From a bacterium (GTDB lineage: Bacteria > Armatimonadota > Fimbriimonadia > Fimbriimonadales > Fimbriimonadaceae), in assembly GCA_027483535.1 (NCBI GenBank), contig JAIXUN010000002.1, positions 2,294,001-2,358,000 of the forward strand: a stretch of 64,000 nt of DNA, written 5' to 3'. Under the pieces are notes generated by a model. That model did no database searches. It had not been told where the DNA came from and saw only the letters and a list, made by a program, of their open reading frames with translations. This document shows positions 60,098-64,000 of this stretch, piece after piece. The translations under genes were made by a program, and so were the position numbers. The stretch's first letter is position 1. Each line of letters begins with the position of its first letter.

Positions 60098-63000
60098 TTA
60101 GAGAATTCCTCTTCCTGCTCTGGGCGTGAAGACCGGAGAGAGTTGGCTGATTTGCGATCCCTGATACTCAACGGTCACCTGACTCGACTGCCCGACTCCT
60201 AGGTTCGCAGATTGGACCAAGAAGTAGTAAGTGTTCTGCGTCACCCGACTAGTAGCGCGGGCATTGGTGATCAAGTTCGAGAACGAGTTTCCAAGATTGA
60301 CCGTCAACCAGATGGGGCCGTTGATCGTATTCCCGGTGTTGTTCGTGAGCGTCACCGTTTGGCTGGCTCGCGACGAACTTGTCGGCACAATCGCGCCCGG
60401 CGTGACCGTCACTGGAGCCGCTTGGGCGAAGCTAAGGTTGTAGGTCAGGAACGAAGTCGCCGAAGCCGGGGACGTGCCCGGATTACCGACCACCGACTGT
60501 TGCGGGGGAAGGAACTGGTTGGTCAACCAGGAAATCGCTTGAGGTCTCCCGCCGAGCGAACCTCGCAACGGATCCGTGCTCAGAAGGGTGTTCCCCGCCT
60601 CTCCGGTTGTTCCGAGGAAGGCCAGAAGCCCAAGCTGAATCCCTGGATTCAAGCGAGCTTGATACACGTCGCTCAAAGGGATGGCGATCTCGTACCCAGT
60701 GAGCGGAGAGGTGATCGACGGTCGTGGCTGAACCGCAATCGCCGACCGAAGCACTTGGAGCACCCGAGGGTTCGTACCTGCGAATCGGAATGCCCCAGCT
60801 TCTGCGCCCACAGGCATGGGGAGCACGGGCGATCCCGTTGCCGTCATCTCGGGACTGCTGCTGAGTCCTCGGTTGCGGAACGATGCGATTCCCAGCTTCG
60901 GCGAAAAGCCGGTTGGCAGGGTCACTCGCGTGTTCGTGAGCAATCGAGTCGCCGGACCGGAGTCGTCTTTCGCCGAGCTAAACCCAACTTGGGCATTCGT
61001 ACCAAGTTGCGTATCGACGAGGAGCGAGACACCGTTGGTGAATCCTTCCCCGCCGTCAACTCGACCCGCTAAGCCGAAATAGAGGTACTGATCATCGTTG
61101 GCGACGAACAGCCCATCCAGGCGGTTCGCGCTTGACGATGCAGACCGGGTTTGCCAGACGTTCGCGTTGGAGCCGAACTCTTGCAGGTTGCCATCCACAA
61201 CCCAGCCCGTGCCAAGGCCGCGATTGAGATAGAACCAGTAGTAGAAGTCTTGCCACAAGCGAGGTCCGGTACCCGTGTTGTTCAACACCCGCACCTTGAG
61301 CATGTGCAATCCGTCCGACAACCACCCGATGTTGAGGTTGTTGAGGAAGAATCGCCCATTTGATGTCTTCGACATGGGGACGAACCCATCGGTGACACCC
61401 TCGGGCGTGTTTCGCAAGGTTTGGAAGTTCGGATTCCATCGACCTGAATCGAGTTGAAGGAAAGCCTCGTTTCCGACCGAAGTCGTGTTCACCTGAATGT
61501 TGAGGCGAGACGCATTGAGCGTCGCCGCTTTCCAGGTGGTCGAGGTCGCAAACCTTCCCGCAGGGGAAGCGACCGTCTGAGGCACGAACTCGGAGCCCGA
61601 GACGCTATCGAAGACGCGTACGGCGGTTCCGTCTGGCTTCGCCGTTACCGGAACATAGACCACGTACCCGCGACCGTTGTTGTTGTTCGAGCTACCGTTG
61701 GCGGGAACGTCGATGCGGACGCGTCGATCGTTCTGAACCGTCACATTCGGCATTTGACCCGTCAGGTCTTCTAGAACCGTTCCCGGATCAAACGCGCTAT
61801 CGACCCATTGGCCAAGGCCGGTGTCCGTTCGATCGTTGAGACCCACGATCATCGTTGCCTTGCCTCCGGTGTGACGCTCGTAAATGTAGAGGTCGCCAGA
61901 GACATGCCGATTGAACATGGCACCGCGACCAAAGCGATATTTGGCGTCGGTGAGCCGAATGGTGCCGTCGCTTCCGTTGCCAAGCGATTCAAATCGACCC
62001 GGCCTCGGGAACTGGCTGTAGTCGAACCCATCGAGGTTGTTGCCGTCGTAATAAACGATGGACTGACCGGGCCTCGTGAGCATGAACGCGTGGGCGAGGT
62101 TGTTGGCGGTAGGCGGTCCTTCGTCGTGACTGTGTACGAACGCGACCGAGATCGCCGGATCCAGTCCTCCAAACGCATAGCCCAAGCCCAGGTTGGTGTC
62201 GTAGCCAAGCCCGTTGCTCAACTCAGACAGATCTCCGAATCCGTTCGAGTTGAAGAGCGAGGCCATCTTCTGCTTGAGAGGGAAATCGAGAACGTTCATT
62301 CCCGTTTTGGCGAACTCTCGAAGCTCCCAAGCGTCGGAAGTGAAGTCTTCAGCGAAGATGTTCGCGTTCGGATTCAACCGATACATCTCCCGCATCCATT
62401 CGCCGTTGTTCACCGGATAACCGGCCTGACCCTGCGTGTTCAAAAAGAACGTGGGAGTCATGTGCTTCACGGCATCCAAACGGAAACCATCAAAACCGAT
62501 AACGGTGGTGAGGTACCAACCCCAGCGTCGCAGTAGTTCTCGAGAATCCTCGGGGACCATTCGGCCGCTGGGATAGTAGTGTGGGTTCAGCGGATGCCGG
62601 ACGTACCACGGCTTGCCCCACATGTTGAAATCGGCATAACCGGGGATGTTGAACGCACCCGTTCGGATAAGGTTGCCGTTTTCATGAGCAATGTCAACCA
62701 AGCCGAGAAGCTCGTGGTTGATCATTGCGAAGCTGAGCGGGCCAGCGTTGTTGAAATCGATCTCGTTGTTTCCGGTATCGGCCGAGGATCGAATGTGGAA
62801 ATCCTCCGGGATCATGTCCGGATAACGGTTGATCGCGTTGTTCGCCCGGTTGTCGTTGTGGTTAAGAACGAGGTCTGCGTACACCTCGAGACCAAACCGC
62901 TTGGCGGTTTGAACGAGCTGAATGAGTTCTTGCGTGGTTCCGTAACGGGTAGCGACGGTGCCCATTTGGAGTCGATCGCCTAGGTCGAACCGATCGAATG

Positions 63001-63580
63001 GGTTGTAGCCCACGCTGAAACCACCACCACCGCTCTTGGTGGGAGGCGGCAAGTAAAGCGCGCTGTAACCGGCCTGAACGATTTCTGGCAACCGCGCCAT
63101 CATCGTTCGATAGTCGGTGGCGAACCACTGGAGAATCGCCCCGCGACGCTCCGCGGGCGTGAATCGCCACGTGAACGTGTAGTTGTTGAAAGAGTTGTTG
63201 TCGAACCGGGTGGTCCCATCGGTGTGATTGGCGCGCAGATAGAACTGCACGTTGGTTCCCTGTGGGAACGGACCGAGGATCGTGTACCACTGAGTGTTGT
63301 TGCCAACGTTGCGATCGAACTGAAGTTGCTGTTCGCGCTGGGTTCGCCAGTTATCGGTGGTGAAGACGGCGGTCACCGATTGGTTCGGCGAGATCGGCCA
63401 AGTTTGCGAAGTGACCGTTAGGGATTGCCAAGGGAGTAAATAGGCTCCCTGCGTGGGAACCGAAGTTCCACTGTTGAGGACGCGAGTGTCTCCGAGCCAC
63501 CCGAGTTGAGCAATTGCAGAAGCGGTAAGTAAAGATAAAAGAATTCCGGCGCTTGCGCGCCGGAAAGCGAGATTAATCAC
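60098..63580 (-). CDS. Secreted GH13 alpha-amylase family glycoside hydrolase, 1160 residues
   Basis: Signal peptide (AGILLSLLTASAIA), an N-terminal beta-sandwich (about residues 27-140), then the GH13 barrel (about 145-620). Conserved regions are DLVLNHN (236-242), GFDGFRLDAVKH with nucleophile Asp369, IFAEDF with acid/base Glu411 and FVHSHDEG with Asp486. All catalytic residues are present, so it should cleave alpha-glucans outside the cell. After about residue 640 come beta-rich modules: a region with WVVDGNLQEFG (about 810) and a sandwich similar to the PEP-CTERM protein upstream (GYEIAIPLSDVY...LLAFLGTTGEAGNTLLS), and an end suited for surface attachment. Confidence 0.93.
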   Translation of the reverse strand: MINLAFRRASAGILLSLLTASAIAQLGWLGDTRVLNSGTSVPTQGAYLLPWQSLTVTSQTWPISPNQSVTAVFTTDNWRTQREQQLQFDRNVGNNTQWYTILGPFPQGTNVQFYLRANHTDGTTRFDNNSFNNYTFTWRFTPAERRGAILQWFATDYRTMMARLPEIVQAGYSALYLPPPTKSGGGGFSVGYNPFDRFDLGDRLQMGTVATRYGTTQELIQLVQTAKRFGLEVYADLVLNHNDNRANNAINRYPDMIPEDFHIRSSADTGNNEIDFNNAGPLSFAMINHELLGLVDIAHENGNLIRTGAFNIPGYADFNMWGKPWYVRHPLNPHYYPSGRMVPEDSRELLRRWGWYLTTVIGFDGFRLDAVKHMTPTFFLNTQGQAGYPVNNGEWMREMYRLNPNANIFAEDFTSDAWELREFAKTGMNVLDFPLKQKMASLFNSNGFGDLSELSNGLGYDTNLGLGYAFGGLDPAISVAFVHSHDEGPPTANNLAHAFMLTRPGQSIVYYDGNNLDGFDYSQFPRPGRFESLGNGSDGTIRLTDAKYRFGRGAMFNRHVSGDLYIYERHTGGKATMIVGLNDRTDTGLGQWVDSAFDPGTVLEDLTGQMPNVTVQNDRRVRIDVPANGSSNNNNGRGYVVYVPVTAKPDGTAVRVFDSVSGSEFVPQTVASPAGRFATSTTWKAATLNASRLNIQVNTTSVGNEAFLQLDSGRWNPNFQTLRNTPEGVTDGFVPMSKTSNGRFFLNNLNIGWLSDGLHMLKVRVLNNTGTGPRLWQDFYYWFYLNRGLGTGWVVDGNLQEFGSNANVWQTRSASSSANRLDGLFVANDDQYLYFGLAGRVDGGEGFTNGVSLLVDTQLGTNAQVGFSSAKDDSGPATRLLTNTRVTLPTGFSPKLGIASFRNRGLSSSPEMTATGSPVLPMPVGAEAGAFRFAGTNPRVLQVLRSAIAVQPRPSITSPLTGYEIAIPLSDVYQARLNPGIQLGLLAFLGTTGEAGNTLLSTDPLRGSLGGRPQAISWLTNQFLPPQQSVVGNPGTSPASATSFLTYNLSFAQAAPVTVTPGAIVPTSSSRASQTVTLTNNTGNTINGPIWLTVNLGNSFSNLITNARATSRVTQNTYYFLVQSANLGVGQSSQVTVEYQGSQISQLSPVFTPRAGRGIL
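63544..63565 (-). terminator. Terminator-like hairpin inside the signal-peptide codons of the GH13 gene
   Basis: On the minus strand TTCCGGCGC-gcaa-GCGCCGGAA, perfect 9-bp stem, followed by TTCTTTTATCTTT. It covers codons 6-13 of the GH13 gene and lies 70 bp after the PEP-CTERM gene stop. It may end transcripts of that gene or attenuate read-through into the GH13 gene. Confidence 0.55.
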
Positions 63581-63634
63581 TCGATAGAACTCCTTTGTGT
63601 CGAAAGGGATTAAACGTCGATATGTGGTCGCGAC

Positions 63635-64000
63635 TTACTTGCGTCGCTTTCGAGCTACGAGACCTGCCAGACCGAGGCTGAGCATCACCATGGATGCGGG
63701 CTCTGGTACGGCGAAGTACTGGTTGCCTGCATACTGGTTGAAGTTCAGGTTTCGCGGTTCGCCGAGGTTGCCCGTGCCGGACGGAAGTCCACCGAGAACT
63801 TGGTTGGAAACGAAGTCGTGTCCGCCGCCGTTCACGAAAGCTGCAACCTTGAATCCGTTGCTGAACCAGTTCGAATCATTCAGACCGAGCAGAGAAAGCG
63901 GAATCGCCACCTCGATACCCGTGGTGATCGCATCGACCGCTGCGCCCGATGCCACGCCCGAACCGTCTGCGCCCGCCGTGTTGGAGTTGTTCACGTTGAA
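63635..64000 (-). CDS. PEP-CTERM sorting-domain protein, N-terminus beyond the window
   Basis: The frame is open to the window edge (122 codons); the first in-frame GTG at 63994 is not a trustworthy start. The C-terminus is a full PEP-CTERM signal: VPEPASMVMLSLGLAGLVARKRRK with PEP, hydrophobic helix and basic tail split over it, used by exosortase to anchor proteins outside. Upstream, TTGIEVAIPLSLLGLNDSNWF and AFVNGGGHDFVSNQVLGGLPSGTGNLGEPR resemble the C-terminal module of the GH13 enzyme 54 bp downstream, so both may bind the same glucan. They are in line on the same strand. Confidence 0.88.
   Translation of the reverse strand, partial: FNVNNSNTAGADGSGVASGAAVDAITTGIEVAIPLSLLGLNDSNWFSNGFKVAAFVNGGGHDFVSNQVLGGLPSGTGNLGEPRNLNFNQYAGNQYFAVPEPASMVMLSLGLAGLVARKRRK

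Overview
The window reads as a chromosomal segment of a free-living, aerobic, diderm bacterium with moderately high GC. A porin that carries one S-layer homology (SLH) domain, a coiled coil and an outer-membrane barrel (31.9-33.9 kb), a PEP-CTERM sorting tail (63.6 kb) and a non-canonical nuo operon fit the Armatimonadota best, perhaps a relative of Fimbriimonas. That placement is inference from gene content; there is no rRNA here. I see no insertion sequence, prophage, integrase or CRISPR array. Coding density is very high, with many 4-nt stop/start overlaps and several convergent pairs whose stop codons overlap.

Layout. 0-1.4 kb: end of a hypothetical gene and a sugar-phosphate isomerase/epimerase-like gene. 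1.4-9.7 kb: leftward complex I operon nuoH-J-K-L-M-[URO-D-like gene]-N, without nuoI between nuoH and nuoJ. 9.8-12.5 kb: a ygiB/ygiC-like pair and a convergent NDH-2. 12.5-15.5 kb: an intergenic region with a likely structured RNA ending in a strong terminator, then a beta-propeller/phosphoesterase fusion. 15.5-25.2 kb: hydroxyproline catabolism (deaminase, 2-epimerase, D-hydroxyproline oxidase and, 5 kb on, alpha-ketoglutarate semialdehyde dehydrogenase), interrupted by an oxidoreductase, a winged-helix regulator, an aldo-keto reductase and a DUF3472 protein. 25-31.8 kb: lipoprotein, PrpB-like lyase, Nudix hydrolase, KdsD-like isomerase, glycerate 2-kinase and small unknown proteins. 31.9-37.1 kb: SLH porin, serS and rpoN. 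37.1-41.5 kb: three tandem paralogous membrane-anchored proteins. 41.5-44.9 kb: hisG, a Fic protein and an RCK-gated potassium channel.

44.9-52.7 kb is the most interesting part. A BlaI/BlaR1-type pair faces a leftward gene set coding for two Spy-like secreted paralogs, a CopZ-like HMA protein, an outer-membrane barrel protein, two secreted proteins that appear to share a Cys-containing domain, a HxHP-rich FixH/YtkA-like protein and a Cys-rich small protein. I found three matching operators of the form TACGAT-N4-ATCGTA: one (one mismatch) in the blaI promoter and two at the promoter of the Spy-like pair. Together they look like a metal (probably copper) envelope-stress system under BlaI/BlaR1-type control that I do not recognise as described. 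The metal is an inference.

52.8-64 kb: unknown membrane protein, a 1042-residue caspase-like protein with a long helical repeat region, a large secreted protein of unknown function, SRPBCC and antibiotic-biosynthesis-monooxygenase-like proteins, a perfect 20-bp-arm inverted repeat, tRNA-Trp(CCA), a large secreted GH13 alpha-amylase-like enzyme and a PEP-CTERM protein cut by the window end.
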